Below, one piece after another: positions 46,490 through 57,100 of a stretch of DNA of 64,000 nt. Location of the stretch: the NCBI GenBank assembly GCA_009777735.1, contig WRLF01000001.1, positions 62,001-126,000 of the forward strand, written 5' to 3'. Under the pieces are notes generated by a model. That model ran no database searches, was not told where the DNA came from, and worked only from the letters and a program-made list of their open reading frames with translations. The position numbers and the translations under genes were made by a program. The stretch is from Treponema sp. Its GTDB lineage: Bacteria; Spirochaetota; Spirochaetia; Treponematales; Breznakiellaceae. Position 1 is the stretch's first letter. The number at the start of each line of letters is the position of its first letter.

Positions 46490-48447
46490 TATTTATCATC
46501 CACAACCTCGTAGTCGGCGTCTTCGGCGGTTTTAGTGTCGGCTCCCATGGAGCCGCTGTTACCGGCATCAGTACCGGGACCGCTTGCATTGGGGTCGAAG
46601 CCGGGGCCGCTTGCGCCGGGGCCACCGGGCTGCTGCCCTGCCGCACCTTGCTGCTTGTAAATCTCCTCGGCAATTTTGTATGACACCTGCTTGAGGGCTT
46701 CTGTTTTGTCTTTGATTATCTGGGTATCACCGCTTTCAAGAGCTTTGCGAAGCTCTGCAATAGCTTCATCGGCTTTGGATTTGTCTTCCGCATTGACCTT
46801 TTCACCCAGGTCAGTGATGTTTTTCTCGGTACTGTAAATCATGCTGTCCGCTTCATTGCGTACCTCGGCTTTTTCGCGCTCTTTTTTGTCTTCTTCGGCG
46901 TGCAGTTCCGCTTCTTTTACCATGCGGTCGATGTCTGAATCATTCAAACCGCTGGAACTTTCGATGCGGATTTTCTGCTCTTTGCCTGTCCCCAGATCTT
47001 TTGCGCTGACATGGACAATGCCGTTTGCATCAATGTCAAAGGCAACCTCAATCTGGGGAACGCCCCGGGGAGCGGGAGGAATGCCCACTAAATCGAAACG
47101 TCCCAGCAGACGGTTCTGGCTTGCCATTTCGCGTTCACCCTGCAACACCTGGATAGAAACTGCGGTTTGCCCGTCGGCTGCGGTAGAGAACACCTGGCTC
47201 TTCTTGGTCGGGATGGTGGTATTACGGGTAATCAACCTTGTCATCACGCCGCCCAGGGTTTCAATGCCCAGCGAGAGGGGGGTTACATCTAGCAGCAGTA
47301 CGTCTTTCACATCGCCGCCGAGTATGCCGCCCTGAATCGCCGCGCCCATGGCAACCGCTTCATCGGGATTTACGCCCTTGTTGGGTTCTTTTTTGAACAG
47401 ATCTTTGACTATCTGCTGAACTGCCGGAATGCGGGTCGAGCCGCCGACAAGGATAACCTCGTCAATCTGGTCTGCGCTCAAGCCTGCGTCTTTTAATGCT
47501 TTAATGCAGGGTTCTCTTGATCGGGTCAGAAGATCGGCAACCATCTGCTCAAATTTTGCCCTGCTGAGGGTTTTTTGGAGATGCTTTGGCCCGGTTTGAT
47601 CGGCAGTGACAAATGGCACATTAATTTCCGTACTCTGCATATTGGAAAGCTCGATTTTCGCTTTCTCTGCGGCCTCCCGCAAACGCTGCAGGGCCATTCT
47701 GTCCTGCCCCAGATCAATGCCCGTATCGGTTTTAAATTCGCCGATAAGCCAATCAATAATTTTTTGATCAAAATCATCGCCACCCAGGTGGGTATCACCG
47801 TTCGTGGCTTTTACTTCAAACACGCCGTCACCCAGTTCCAGAATGGAAATGTCGAATGTACCCCCTCCCAGGTCGTACACAGCGATGGTTTTTTCTTTTT
47901 TCTGGTCTTTATTAAAGCCGAATGCCAAAGAAGCAGCGGTCGGCTCGTTGATGATCCGTTCCACTTCCAGGCCGGCTATTTTCCCCGCATCCTTCGTAGC
48001 CTGACGCTGTGCATCGTTGAAGTATGCCGGCACGGTGATTACCGCCTTCGTTACCGGTTCGCCCAGGTAGTCCTCGGCTGTTTGCTTCATTTTCTGCAGG
48101 ATAAAAGCCGATATTTCCTGCGGCGAGTATTTTTTCCCGCTGATGTCAACGCGCAAATCATCGCTCTGATCAACAAGATGATAGGAGACTCGCTTCATTT
48201 CGCTGGTAATTTCCGAATATCGCCTGCCCATAAAACGCTTTATCGAGTACACCGTATTTTCCGGATTGGTAACCATTTGATTTTTCGCAGTCTGCCCGGT
48301 TATACGATCGCCTTTACCGGTAAAACCGACAATAGAAGGCGTGGTCCTCCACCCCTCGGAGTTTTGAATGACCACAGGCTCACCGCCCTCAAGAACGGCC
48401 ACGCATGAATTGGTGGTTCCCAAGTCAATACCAATAATTTTTCCCAT
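46489..48447 (-). CDS. dnaK: Chaperone DnaK (Hsp70)
   Basis: 652 residues. N-terminal [20 protein letters not shown], then [19 protein letters not shown] and [14 protein letters not shown] of the ATPase domain, the linker [19 protein letters not shown], and a C-terminal lid ending in a Gly/Pro/Ser tail with an acidic DYEVVDDK end. AAGGAG precedes ATG 48447. Central gene of grpE-dnaK-dnaJ. Confidence 0.98.
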   Translation of the reverse strand: MGKIIGIDLGTTNSCVAVLEGGEPVVIQNSEGWRTTPSIVGFTGKGDRITGQTAKNQMVTNPENTVYSIKRFMGRRYSEITSEMKRVSYHLVDQSDDLRVDISGKKYSPQEISAFILQKMKQTAEDYLGEPVTKAVITVPAYFNDAQRQATKDAGKIAGLEVERIINEPTAASLAFGFNKDQKKEKTIAVYDLGGGTFDISILELGDGVFEVKATNGDTHLGGDDFDQKIIDWLIGEFKTDTGIDLGQDRMALQRLREAAEKAKIELSNMQSTEINVPFVTADQTGPKHLQKTLSRAKFEQMVADLLTRSREPCIKALKDAGLSADQIDEVILVGGSTRIPAVQQIVKDLFKKEPNKGVNPDEAVAMGAAIQGGILGGDVKDVLLLDVTPLSLGIETLGGVMTRLITRNTTIPTKKSQVFSTAADGQTAVSIQVLQGEREMASQNRLLGRFDLVGIPPAPRGVPQIEVAFDIDANGIVHVSAKDLGTGKEQKIRIESSSGLNDSDIDRMVKEAELHAEEDKKEREKAEVRNEADSMIYSTEKNITDLGEKVNAEDKSKADEAIAELRKALESGDTQIIKDKTEALKQVSYKIAEEIYKQQGAAGQQPGGPGASGPGFDPNASGPGTDAGNSGSMGADTKTAEDADYEVVDDK

Positions 48448-48513
48448 AGTATGCTCCTTCTAAAATTATAACAATTTAAGGAAGAAGGGAGAAGTGATAT
48501 TCCCTCTTACCTT

Positions 48514-49191
48514 TTAACTATCTTCCGGCATCAGCACTTTCACCTTTGCCGCTCTGATTACCCTGTCTTTCAGAGTATATCCTTTGATAAAATCCTCCAT
48601 GATAACCGGTTCCTCAATATCGGGGGATTTTTCCACAAACATCGCTTCATGAATAGTAGGATCAAACGGTTCTCCGGCTGAATTGAATCGTTTAAGGCCC
48701 CATTTACTTTCAAGCTGGCCGGTCAGCCGTTTTTCTATCATCATGATACCCTCAAGCATGGCCTTTCCCGCAGGCAGTTCAGCCAGTTCTTCCGAAGCTT
48801 CCGCTGATTGAATCGCCCGTTCAAAGTCGTCGATTATCGGAATTATATCCAACAATAAGCTTTGATTTGCAAATTCAATGGCGCTTTGCTTTTCCTGGTT
48901 CATCCTTTTGCGAAAATTCTCAAATTCAGCAGCTTTCCGCAGCAATTGGTCGCGGGCTTCGGCAAGCTGCGCGGGTAGATCTTCCGTTTCAATGTCTAAT
49001 TCGGCGGATTCCGCCTCCGGTTCGGTGTTTACTTCTTCCAAGTCATTGTTTTCAGCGGCATTTTGCTCATCATCAGCAGAAGCATCTGCCGGTATTCCGC
49101 CGGAATCATCACACCCGGCAAGGTCTTCCGCTGTTGACTCCTCGTTCATCATCGTTTCATCAAAGTTTTCTTCATTGCTATGAGTGGACAT
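48514..49191 (-). CDS. grpE: Nucleotide exchange factor GrpE
   Basis: 225 residues. Acidic, low-complexity N-terminus (about 75 residues), a long coiled coil (KAAEFENFRKRMNQEKQSAI) and a C-terminal beta-wing ending RVIRAAKVKVLMPEDS. It promotes ADP release from DnaK. First gene of the chaperone operon. No CIRCE palindrome is seen upstream and no hrcA is in the window. Confidence 0.93.
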   Translation of the reverse strand: MSTHSNEENFDETMMNEESTAEDLAGCDDSGGIPADASADDEQNAAENNDLEEVNTEPEAESAELDIETEDLPAQLAEARDQLLRKAAEFENFRKRMNQEKQSAIEFANQSLLLDIIPIIDDFERAIQSAEASEELAELPAGKAMLEGIMMIEKRLTGQLESKWGLKRFNSAGEPFDPTIHEAMFVEKSPDIEEPVIMEDFIKGYTLKDRVIRAAKVKVLMPEDS

Positions 49192-49242
49192 TTTTCTTCC
49201 TATGTGTATTTATTGTATATAACGCAGGGATCTCTCGTCCTT

Positions 49243-49271
49243 ACATTATCCGAATTATCCTAAATGGTCAA
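49243..49271 (-). promoter_or_regulatory. Promoter of the grpE-dnaK-dnaJ operon
   Basis: Minus strand: TTGACC (49271-49266), 17-bp spacer, TAATGT (49248-49243); leader about 45 nt. The -35 overlaps the Shine-Dalgarno of the divergent lipoprotein gene at 49283. Confidence 0.6.
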
Positions 49272-49282
49272 GGAGAAACCAC

Positions 49283-50200
49283 ATGAAATTAATGCTCGTC
49301 ATTATTACGATGCTTTTTCTCATGGGTAACTCATGTGAAGAGGCACATAATAACAGCGTTACCATCTACACCGGTACCGGTGATTTTCACACCGGACACA
49401 TGCAGTTGCTGCTTGAGGAACAGTTCCCCGATTATGACATTACTGTGTCAGAACTCGACACAGACAGCCAGGCGGCAAAGCTCCGGACAGAAGGAATAAA
49501 GACAGAAGCGGATATAATACTCTGCCTGGAAACCAGTTACCTAGAAAGTTTACATAATATTCTTGCCGATCTTTCCTCCTTTGATGTATCAGAATTCTTT
49601 CCCGAACCTGTTCCTGCATCCAGGAGATTTCTTCCCTGGGGTATATCGGCCGGAACAATTGCCATTAACCGTTCCCTGCTGGAAAGCGCCGGGCTTCCCA
49701 CTCCCTATACATACCAGGATCTGCTGAACCCCATTTTTAATAATTTTATCTCCATGCCAAATCCCCAAACATCCGCTGCGGGCTATATGTTCCTTATAAG
49801 CTTGATCAACGCATGGGGCGAAGACGAAGCCTTTGCCTATTTTGATAGACTCGCCGGAAACAATGTACAATTTACCGGCTCCGATTCCGATACGGTAAAT
49901 GCGCTCATTAAAGGCGAAGCCGGCATTGGTTTATGTATGACCCTGACTGCTGTCAATGCGATCAACAACCATGAAATTCCCCTCGAACTGATGTTTTACA
50001 GTGAGGGTGCGCCCTTCATTACTACCGGCATCGGGATTATCAGGGGGAAGGAAAACAGGCCTGTTGTACGGGAAGTGTTTACATTTATCCTGCGCAATCG
50101 TGACACAATACGCGAGGTGAATACTATTCCCTTTGCTGACATGGACGGCATCTACGATGCCGTCCTCAAGGAACAGGTTCTTGCCAGATGGACCCACTAG
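49283..50200 (+). CDS. ABC transporter substrate-binding lipoprotein (AfuA/FbpA or thiamine type)
   Basis: 305 residues. Lipobox NSC (Cys18). Type II periplasmic binding fold of the family that includes iron and thiamine binding proteins: VTIYTGTGDFHTGHMQLLLE, ADIILCLETSY, LPWGISAGTIAINR and IGLCMTLTAVNA. The ligand is not clear. No permease or ATPase gene adjoins it. AAGGAG precedes the ATG. Confidence 0.8.
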   Translation: MKLMLVIITMLFLMGNSCEEAHNNSVTIYTGTGDFHTGHMQLLLEEQFPDYDITVSELDTDSQAAKLRTEGIKTEADIILCLETSYLESLHNILADLSSFDVSEFFPEPVPASRRFLPWGISAGTIAINRSLLESAGLPTPYTYQDLLNPIFNNFISMPNPQTSAAGYMFLISLINAWGEDEAFAYFDRLAGNNVQFTGSDSDTVNALIKGEAGIGLCMTLTAVNAINNHEIPLELMFYSEGAPFITTGIGIIRGKENRPVVREVFTFILRNRDTIREVNTIPFADMDGIYDAVLKEQVLARWTH

Positions 50201-50212
50201 TGTACTGTCGTT

Positions 50213-50668
50213 TTATTTCACTCCTATCTTGATAGCCCTTTTTTGAGCTTCGGCGCGCTTTTTTATTTCCATTGAAAGAATGCCGTTTTTAAATTCGGCG
50301 CTTATCTCTTCAGGGTTGGAATTTTCCGGAAGCTTGAACGAACGGGCAAAAGAACTAACCCGCCGTTCACGGAGTACCCAGGTTCCTTGATCCGGTTCTT
50401 TGACATTCTGCATTTCATCCTGCTTTGAGGAAACGGAAAGGCTTGAACCGTCGACATGAATCTCAATGTCTTTTTCATCATAACCGGGCAGTTCCATGTC
50501 AAGCACGTAGGATTTTTCAGTTTCCCGAATGTCCACTGATGGCAGATGGGTAAATGTCCTTGTCGCGGGGTTAAAAACAGAATCCCCGAAAAAAGACTCG
50601 AAGTACCGATCAAAATCGCTCAGCGCGTTTTGAATCCTGTTGGGCCGATACACAGCTAATGTTTTCAT
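50213..50668 (-). CDS. Small heat-shock protein (Hsp20)
   Basis: 151 residues from ATG 50668 (AAGGAG upstream); an in-frame extension farther upstream covers the sigma-54 promoter and is not coding. Alpha-crystallin domain: DIRETEKSYVLDMELPGYDE, then LPENSNPEEISAEFKNGILS and a C-terminal IxV-like tail (RAIKIGVK). A holdase chaperone for unfolded proteins, next to the DnaK operon. Confidence 0.92.
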   Translation of the reverse strand: MKTLAVYRPNRIQNALSDFDRYFESFFGDSVFNPATRTFTHLPSVDIRETEKSYVLDMELPGYDEKDIEIHVDGSSLSVSSKQDEMQNVKEPDQGTWVLRERRVSSFARSFKLPENSNPEEISAEFKNGILSMEIKKRAEAQKRAIKIGVK

Positions 50669-50704
50669 GACATTTCTCCTTACTATTTGTGATACATATA
50701 TGTA

Positions 50705-50721
50705 AGCAAAAACCATGCCAA
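50705..50721 (-). promoter_or_regulatory. Sigma-54-type (-24/-12) promoter of hsp20
   Basis: Minus strand TTGGCATGGTTTTTGCT. It matches the -24/-12 pattern (GG, ten bases, GC) at all but one consensus position. The predicted start is about 26 nt before ATG 50668. Sigma-54 is known in treponemes and controls ibpB in Escherichia coli. Confidence 0.7.
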
Positions 50722-50755
50722 GTGGGGAAATATCTGGCAATTTTTTCACACGAAG

Positions 50756-50855
50756 GACACAGAGATCACTGAGAACACAGAGAATACGGAGGTATTGGGA
50801 TGTTTGATACATGCGTAGTATGATAAAACCAACTTTTCCTCTGTGTCTCTGTGTC
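50756..50855. repeat. Spaced inverted repeat upstream of hsp20
   Basis: GACACAGAGA (50756-50765) and TCTCTGTGTC (50846-50855) are a perfect 10-bp inverted repeat 80 bp apart, each embedded in further CACAGAG/CTCTGTG repeats. It lies in the 247-bp gap between hsp20 and the mannosidase; no gene is seen in the gap. It resembles repeat elements dispersed in some bacterial genomes. Confidence 0.5.
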
Positions 50856-50915
50856 AAAAAGGGAACAGGTGCCTTTTAGCGGGATAAAAGTGGGTCAAAA
50901 TGATGCAGTTTGGAG

Positions 50916-53234
50916 CTATTTAATGTCCCAGACGCTTCTGAGACGGAGATTTTCTTCTTCTCCGCTAACAATCCTGACTGTTTTTTCTCCGCCATTCATG
51001 TCAAAGTAATTGTCAGAAAGCACGAGGTCCTGGCTGCTGTTTTGAATCTCGACGTTTTTGGCATACGAAGCGGCCTTGACTGTAATTGCATAGCCGTCGA
51101 TGGTATAACTAAGTTTTGGGTCTTCCCAATGAAAATACTTGGGTTGGGTAAATAGTGCCGTTCCTTCGGAAATAACGGTATTCCCGTCACGTAAAAAATA
51201 ACTTAAATAGTGTTCGTTAACATTAATTTCGGGAACCTCTACTGTATCCAGCCAAAGGGAGGAGAGGGCGGGTACTTTAACAGAAACGGATTTTCCTTTT
51301 TTTACCTTTGCATTTTTATCCCGAATCTCCCATCTGACTGTGAGTTTTTTTTCATTAAAAGTTTCGTTGGCAACACAGAGTGAAAAGCTTTTCCCTTCTT
51401 CGCGGCAGGAGATCATCAGCGGCTGGAAGAACCGTTTGGCAAAGTAGTATAGAGCTTTCCGCCTGGAACAATAGTCAATAGACGAGCATGAAGCAGCAGG
51501 CCGGCAATCGTTAAACTGCCGGTAGATGGCACCCATGCAGCGGCCCCGGTTACGGCGGAGGTGTTCTGCTCCGAATTTGACAGCCTCGGCCTGAAAAAGC
51601 TGAGATGCGTAGAGGAGAGTATCAAAATCGTTGGGGTAGAGAAACATCTGATGAATACAACTCATTATTTTACCGCTGTCTGCATTATTCCTTTGTTGCC
51701 GTTCCATTACATATGAAAAAATATTCCGGTCTTCGGGGAGGGTAAAGCTTTCAATGGTTTTCAGGGCCGGGAAGGATTGAAAGCCAAACTCCGAAAGGTA
51801 ACGGAAGAAGTATTTACGGGTTTCTGCAAATGGTTTGTTATCGGGCAAAACATCCCAAAAATGGGAATCCCCTCTGTCCGGATCATTGGGTGTATGAAAG
51901 CTGCCTCCCGAAGACGGGCTGGAAGGCCAGTAACATGTTTGCGGATCCAGTTCCTTGAGTATCTGGGGTAAAATGTATTCAAACATTTTTATGTAATCGG
52001 CTCTTTGTCTGAAGGCAGAAGACTCAAGTTCCTCCGGCAAGCGTTCGGCGGTTAATTCCAGTTCATTGTTGCCGCACCACATTCCCAGACAGGCATGGTG
52101 GCGTATCCGTTTGATATTATCTGCCAGTTCAGCTCTGATGTTGTGCTCAAAAGCATCGGTAAGCTCATGCAATGTACCGCAAAACATGAAGTCCTGCCAA
52201 ACAATAAGGCCCAGCTCATCGCATGTATCGTAAAAACAATCATCCGGATAATAACCGCCGCCCCACACTCTGACGGTGTTAAAATTGGCCTCTACACATT
52301 GTTCCAAAAGGCTTCTGGTACGTTTGGGAGTTATCCGTCCAAGGATAGCATCTTCCGGGATATAGTTTGCCCCCATGCCAAAAATGGCAACGCCATTGAC
52401 TACTGTTTCAAAACATTCACCCCATTCGTCCTTATTCCGTCTGAAAGTAATGGTTTTTAAACCTATGCGGCGTTCCCACCGGTCAAGCTCTGTTCCATCG
52501 GGGCAATAGAGGATCAGGCTAACGATGTATAGCGGCTGGGCACCATAACCGTTAGGCCACCAGAGTTCGGCATTTTCTATGCATATCTGTTTTGATGATT
52601 CGTCAAACTCAATGATTTTACCCTGAGGATCGGTGATGGTAAGCTTCCAGGGATATTCGGTGTTCTGCGAATTTACGGTGCTTTCAATTTCTACGGAGAT
52701 ATCGAGATTAACCGTGTTTTTCTCATGTTTCTGGGTAATATAAACACTGTCAATCCGTGCCATGCGAAAACCCAAAAGGCTGACATCACGCCAGATTCCC
52801 GCATCAGGCAGCCTGGAACCCATGTCCCGTCCTGACATACAGCAGGTTTTTTGATGAAACATGACGGTAAGGGAATTTTTGTCTTTTTTCAGAATGTCGG
52901 AAACCTCAAATTCCCATGTCCGGTGCATATTATCGGTTCTGGCTATGGAATTATTGTTCAGGGTGATCTCCGCTATTGTATCAAGCCCGTCAAAACGAAG
53001 CAGCACTTGATCCATACTGAGGAGGTTTTCAGAAACAACGAATTCTGTTGTATACTCGAAATTGTTTTCCATGAGGAGAAAGGCCTTGTCCTCGTTATCC
53101 CGCCAGAAAGGGTCTTCCATGCGTTTGCTTAACAATAAGTCATGGTATACCGATCCGGGAACTTTGGCAGGCAGGAAAGCGCCGCCGGGACACTTTCTCA
53201 TTTTCCAGTTATCATGGAGCTTTTGGATCACCAT
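50916..53234 (-). CDS. Beta-mannosidase (glycoside hydrolase family 2)
   Basis: 772 residues. GH2 layout: galactose-binding-like N-terminal domain, Ig-like domain, TIM barrel with acid/base Glu in WCGNNELELT (about residue 391) and nucleophile Glu in YLSEFGFQS (about residue 480), then a beta C-terminal domain. No signal peptide, so it acts on imported oligosaccharides. It hydrolyses beta-mannosyl ends of mannans or N-glycans. A single gene. Confidence 0.88.
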   Translation of the reverse strand: MVIQKLHDNWKMRKCPGGAFLPAKVPGSVYHDLLLSKRMEDPFWRDNEDKAFLLMENNFEYTTEFVVSENLLSMDQVLLRFDGLDTIAEITLNNNSIARTDNMHRTWEFEVSDILKKDKNSLTVMFHQKTCCMSGRDMGSRLPDAGIWRDVSLLGFRMARIDSVYITQKHEKNTVNLDISVEIESTVNSQNTEYPWKLTITDPQGKIIEFDESSKQICIENAELWWPNGYGAQPLYIVSLILYCPDGTELDRWERRIGLKTITFRRNKDEWGECFETVVNGVAIFGMGANYIPEDAILGRITPKRTRSLLEQCVEANFNTVRVWGGGYYPDDCFYDTCDELGLIVWQDFMFCGTLHELTDAFEHNIRAELADNIKRIRHHACLGMWCGNNELELTAERLPEELESSAFRQRADYIKMFEYILPQILKELDPQTCYWPSSPSSGGSFHTPNDPDRGDSHFWDVLPDNKPFAETRKYFFRYLSEFGFQSFPALKTIESFTLPEDRNIFSYVMERQQRNNADSGKIMSCIHQMFLYPNDFDTLLYASQLFQAEAVKFGAEHLRRNRGRCMGAIYRQFNDCRPAASCSSIDYCSRRKALYYFAKRFFQPLMISCREEGKSFSLCVANETFNEKKLTVRWEIRDKNAKVKKGKSVSVKVPALSSLWLDTVEVPEINVNEHYLSYFLRDGNTVISEGTALFTQPKYFHWEDPKLSYTIDGYAITVKAASYAKNVEIQNSSQDLVLSDNYFDMNGGEKTVRIVSGEEENLRLRSVWDIK

Positions 53235-53264
53235 ATATTTTAGTAGCGGTGTTTATTTAGAATA

Positions 53265-53296
53265 AAAAATAGCCAGCTGCCATTGACGGCAGCTGG
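53265..53296 (-). terminator. Intrinsic terminator after the lipoprotein gene
   Basis: On the minus strand, CCAGCTGCC and GGCAGCTGG (9-bp perfect stem, 53296-53273, 6-nt loop) are followed by CTATTTTTTATT. It ends the gene at 53325. Confidence 0.8.
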
Positions 53297-53324
53297 TACA
53301 GAGAAATTTTCAGGGTTTCCATTT

Positions 53325-53906
53325 TTATTGTAATGTTAAACCTGGTACTCTCCTGGTTCTTGCACTATCAGAAGCGGATTCATCCAACTTAATGAGCAGG
53401 TGCGGCAGAACCCGTGAATCTTCGTCATATTCCACAACATAAGAAACGCCGCCGTAATTTACGATCCGTCTTTCCGGATCATCATATCTGATCGTATATA
53501 ATTCACTGCCCCTCAAACCAAGGTTCCAAAAATTCAGAACAGAAGTCTCCCCCCGATCTTCGAAAGCTACACTTACTTCATAAACCTGTAAACCAGGTAA
53601 AATAACCCCATAATCCTGTGCCACGCCTGGTGTGATAGCATCAACTATTATAGCATCCCTGGTTACTGCGCTTCTTCTTACTAAATTACCATCTTCAACA
53701 TGGGAATCCTGGTCTCCCCCAATCCTTCTTAAAGTAATGGTTTGAGAAAGGTAGTATTGAAACAGCGGTATGTTATCTAAGCCCCCAACTTCATCAACTA
53801 TACTGTCTGTAAATGGGATAGTTGATAATGAACCTGTAGATACGCAACCTATGAGAGAAACGGAGAGCAATATTACACCCATTAACATTAGAATTTTACT
53901 TTTCAT
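53325..53906 (-). CDS. Lipoprotein of unknown function
   Basis: 193 residues from ATG 53906, chosen because GGAGG lies just upstream; a longer frame would add 20 residues. Lipobox LIGC (Cys21). The mature part is beta-rich (QTITLRRIGGDQDSHVEDGN, then QVYEVSVAFEDRGETSVLNF). No family recognised. It ends at an intrinsic terminator. The 205 bp upstream hold only the promoter region of the macroglobulin gene. Confidence 0.75.
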   Translation of the reverse strand: MKSKILMLMGVILLSVSLIGCVSTGSLSTIPFTDSIVDEVGGLDNIPLFQYYLSQTITLRRIGGDQDSHVEDGNLVRRSAVTRDAIIVDAITPGVAQDYGVILPGLQVYEVSVAFEDRGETSVLNFWNLGLRGSELYTIRYDDPERRIVNYGGVSYVVEYDEDSRVLPHLLIKLDESASDSARTRRVPGLTLQ

Positions 53907-54099
53907 CTTTATCCTCCTGGCTGATAAAAATCCGTTGCGTATAATGCCCGCCGGCAATTTAGCCACCCATACAGGCAGCTTGCTGAATCTATTACACCAT
54001 ATATTTTATTTAATTGCAAGTAGGAAAAGCAAATTTTAACCGATTTTTTTTGGTATAAACCCCCTGCTTATTGCTGTAGCAAATGTTCGCTTATTCGTT

Positions 54100-54105
54100 T
54101 ATAGT
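54100..54105 (+). promoter_or_regulatory. -10 box placing the start site at the macroglobulin ATG
   Basis: TATAGT (54100-54105), 6 nt before ATG 54112; predicted start on the A of ATG. No Shine-Dalgarno; the -35 is weak (TAGCAA). Confidence 0.45.
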
Positions 54106-54111
54106 AAGAAA

Positions 54112-57100
54112 ATGAGAAAGATTTACCAGTGTTTAGTTATATTCGGATTTTTGGTCATTTTGTTCGGTTTTACCACCTGTCTGACAGGATCAGACAAAAG
54201 CGGTTCGATTACCTCTTTTTCGGGCTCTTTCGTGGAAAGAGGGCAGCCTATCGCTGAACTTTCCGGTTACCGTATCGCCTACTATGAACCGGTGCCAGCT
54301 GCCGCCGCCGGAACTTCCTCTGAAACCGATGCTGTTTCCCGAGGAATTCAAGAAACAGACGCCCCGTTTATCATGGCAGACTGGGGGCCGCGTGACGAAC
54401 TACCCCAGGAAATAAAAAAACCGTCAATTTATGTGGTTTTTTCCCAGCCTGTAGTTCCTCTGGCACGGCTGGGCGACCCAATTCGGGAGAGTTCCGGTCT
54501 TTTTACCATTGACCCGCCTCTTGCCGGTACCTATCGCTGGTATGGCTCAAGGCTGCTTTCTTTTGAGCCTGATGCTGAAATCATCCCCCAACACCGGTAT
54601 ACCGTCACCGTTTCCGATAGAATCAGGTCGCTGGGCGGGAAAAGCCTGCAAGGCACGCTTGCCTTCAGCTTTGAAACTGAGCGGTTGTCTGTCCTGGACT
54701 GGCAGTTGGGCGATGGCGATAGCTGGGTATGGGATCGCAATGTGCATCCCGAAGATGCACGGCAAATCAGGATGATTTTTTCCTACCCTGTAAATTTGGC
54801 AGAAATTGCCCAATGGATTGAGGTACGCGCCGGCGGAAGAACCTGGCCGTTTACCCTTGCACGGCTTCCCAATGTTGACGAGCGCAGCCACCGGCCGGAA
54901 CAAGGCGTACTGCTTACCGTAAACGATCAGCTCCCCTTAAACACCAGCGTTACGATGGTATTGAAAGAGGGCGCCCGTTCCGAGCCGGGCTGGCTTGGAG
55001 CAAAAGAGGAGAAATCCTGGAATTACCACACATTGCTGCCGTTTAGTTTCGAGAGCATCTCGGTTCAGAGCCACTCGCGGCCCCGTTCCGATTCAAGCGA
55101 TTCTATTCCCATCTACCTTAGTTTCAACCAGAACGTGGAACCTCAAAATATTGAACGGTTCATTTCGATTGAAGGGCTTCCTGCGCTTCAGCAAGACAAC
55201 GTCTCTGTCTATGGATCCAGGGTTACTATTAACAACCTGCCGCTGGAATACGAACGTAATTATATTGTCCGCATTTCGGCGAATGTCAGAGACCTGTACG
55301 GTCGTACTCTTGGCAGAGAAGAAAGAGTTGAGGCGAGAGTTGGCGCGGCAAGCAGTTATATGTATGTTCACAACACAGGGTCGCGGATGCTGGAAGCGGG
55401 GTACCCTCCGGTGATTGTTTGGGAAACGCAAAATCCTGTATCGCTGAGTACCGGTATCATGACGGCACAAAATCCCTACGAAAGGCTTCCGGTCTCAGGT
55501 CTTGTACCTGTGAACATTGGGGAATTTCCGCAAAACTCCAAACGGTACTTTTTTGAAAACCTTTCTCCATTCCTCAATACGGCAGGAAAAGGAAGTGTCA
55601 TGCTGCGCTGGCAGTACGAGGCCAGATCCCAATGGGAGGCTAACAGAACATTTTCCGGCAGTGAATGGCTGACAGTACAGGTTACCGATATAGGCATAAC
55701 GACCCGTTATGCCTATAACACCGTGCTGGTATGGGCCACCCGTCTTTCAGACGGAACAGCAATTACTAATGCCGATGTTGAACTGCTGGAAAGCGGCGAG
55801 GTTGTCATCAACGGCAGAACAAATGCGCAGGGGCTGGCGGTTTTTAATTTTTCAAATGAATATCTTGGCTCGCGTTTTACCGATTCGCAGAATAATCTCT
55901 GGAGCGATACCAATTACGGCAGAGGTTTTCGTATCCGGGTCAGTACCGGCGCGGGGCAAACATTAGACAGAGCGGAATTTATCCCCAACAACAGCCATAA
56001 CATCTGGCGTTTCGGCGTCGAAGAAACGGCAAGCCCTTTTCTCGTGAGGGATGAACGCCAACTGCTTTTCCTGTTCACCGACCGGGGCTTGTACCGTCCC
56101 GGCGAAACCGTTACATTCCGGGGCGTTGACCGGAACATCAGCCGGGGGCAATTCTCAACATATCAGGGGCAGTACCGGATTGAGGTGAGCAGCGGAGCGT
56201 ATCAGGCGCCGGTAATAGCCAGGCTGAATGGAAATACTACGGCAAACGGCGGTTCTTTTGGAACATTCGAATTGCCCGCTAATATTGACCCGGGTGAATA
56301 CCAGATAATATATACCCGCGGAACGGGTGGCGGCGGGCGAGAGACAGAAAGGTCTGTTCAGTTTACCGTTGCCAACTTTGAGCGGCTCCGTTTTGAATCT
56401 TCGCTGCGCTTTCCCGATCTGCCGGTGTTTCAGGGAGACAGAATCACCGCCTCGCTTTCCGCCTCGTACCTTGCGGGAGGCGGGCTTTCCGGTGCGCCAT
56501 TCGACTGGCATTTGACGCGGGAGCCGACCGGCTTCCTCCCCGGCGGAACTGCCGGAGCGTGGGGAAACTGGTATTTTGGGCCGGAAAACACTGACGGGAG
56601 ATCTTTTCTGGGACAGGGCAGCGGAACACTTAGCCATGACGGAACGGCGGAAATCACCAATGTGACCCGCAGTGACGGCATTGAAGGCGCGGTGTACCGT
56701 TACCGGCTTGAGGCCTCGGTGCAGGATGCGGCACGGCAGGAAATAGCGAGCAGCGGCTCTGTCCTGGTACACCCCGCTTCGTTTTACATTGCGGCGCGGA
56801 TTGATTCGGGAACATTAAGAAACGCTGCCCAAAATTCTTCGGCAAGCGGTGCTGCGGCTTTTACCACCTCAGATCCTTCGGCGTATTTTCTCAGCGCGGG
56901 GAGGCCCGCGACATTGCGCTGGGCGCTGGTAGCGCCTGACGGCGAAGCACCCAACTCCGGGACGCCGGAAAATGTGACAATACAGCTTGTCCGCCACGAA
57001 TGGAAACAGGCCAGTCAACAGGGCGTTGGCGGTAGGATCAACCTGGTGTGGGAACGGGTTGAAGAAATTGTAGAAGAAAGAATCGTAAGAAACATATCAC

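Noticed and set aside
47575-48408. A 277-codon open frame antisense to dnaK
   Set aside because: It is the shadow of a strongly conserved gene with a clear product and has no start signals or family match.
49192-49282. A CIRCE element upstream of grpE
   Set aside because: The inverted TTAGCACTC-type repeat was not found in this gap.
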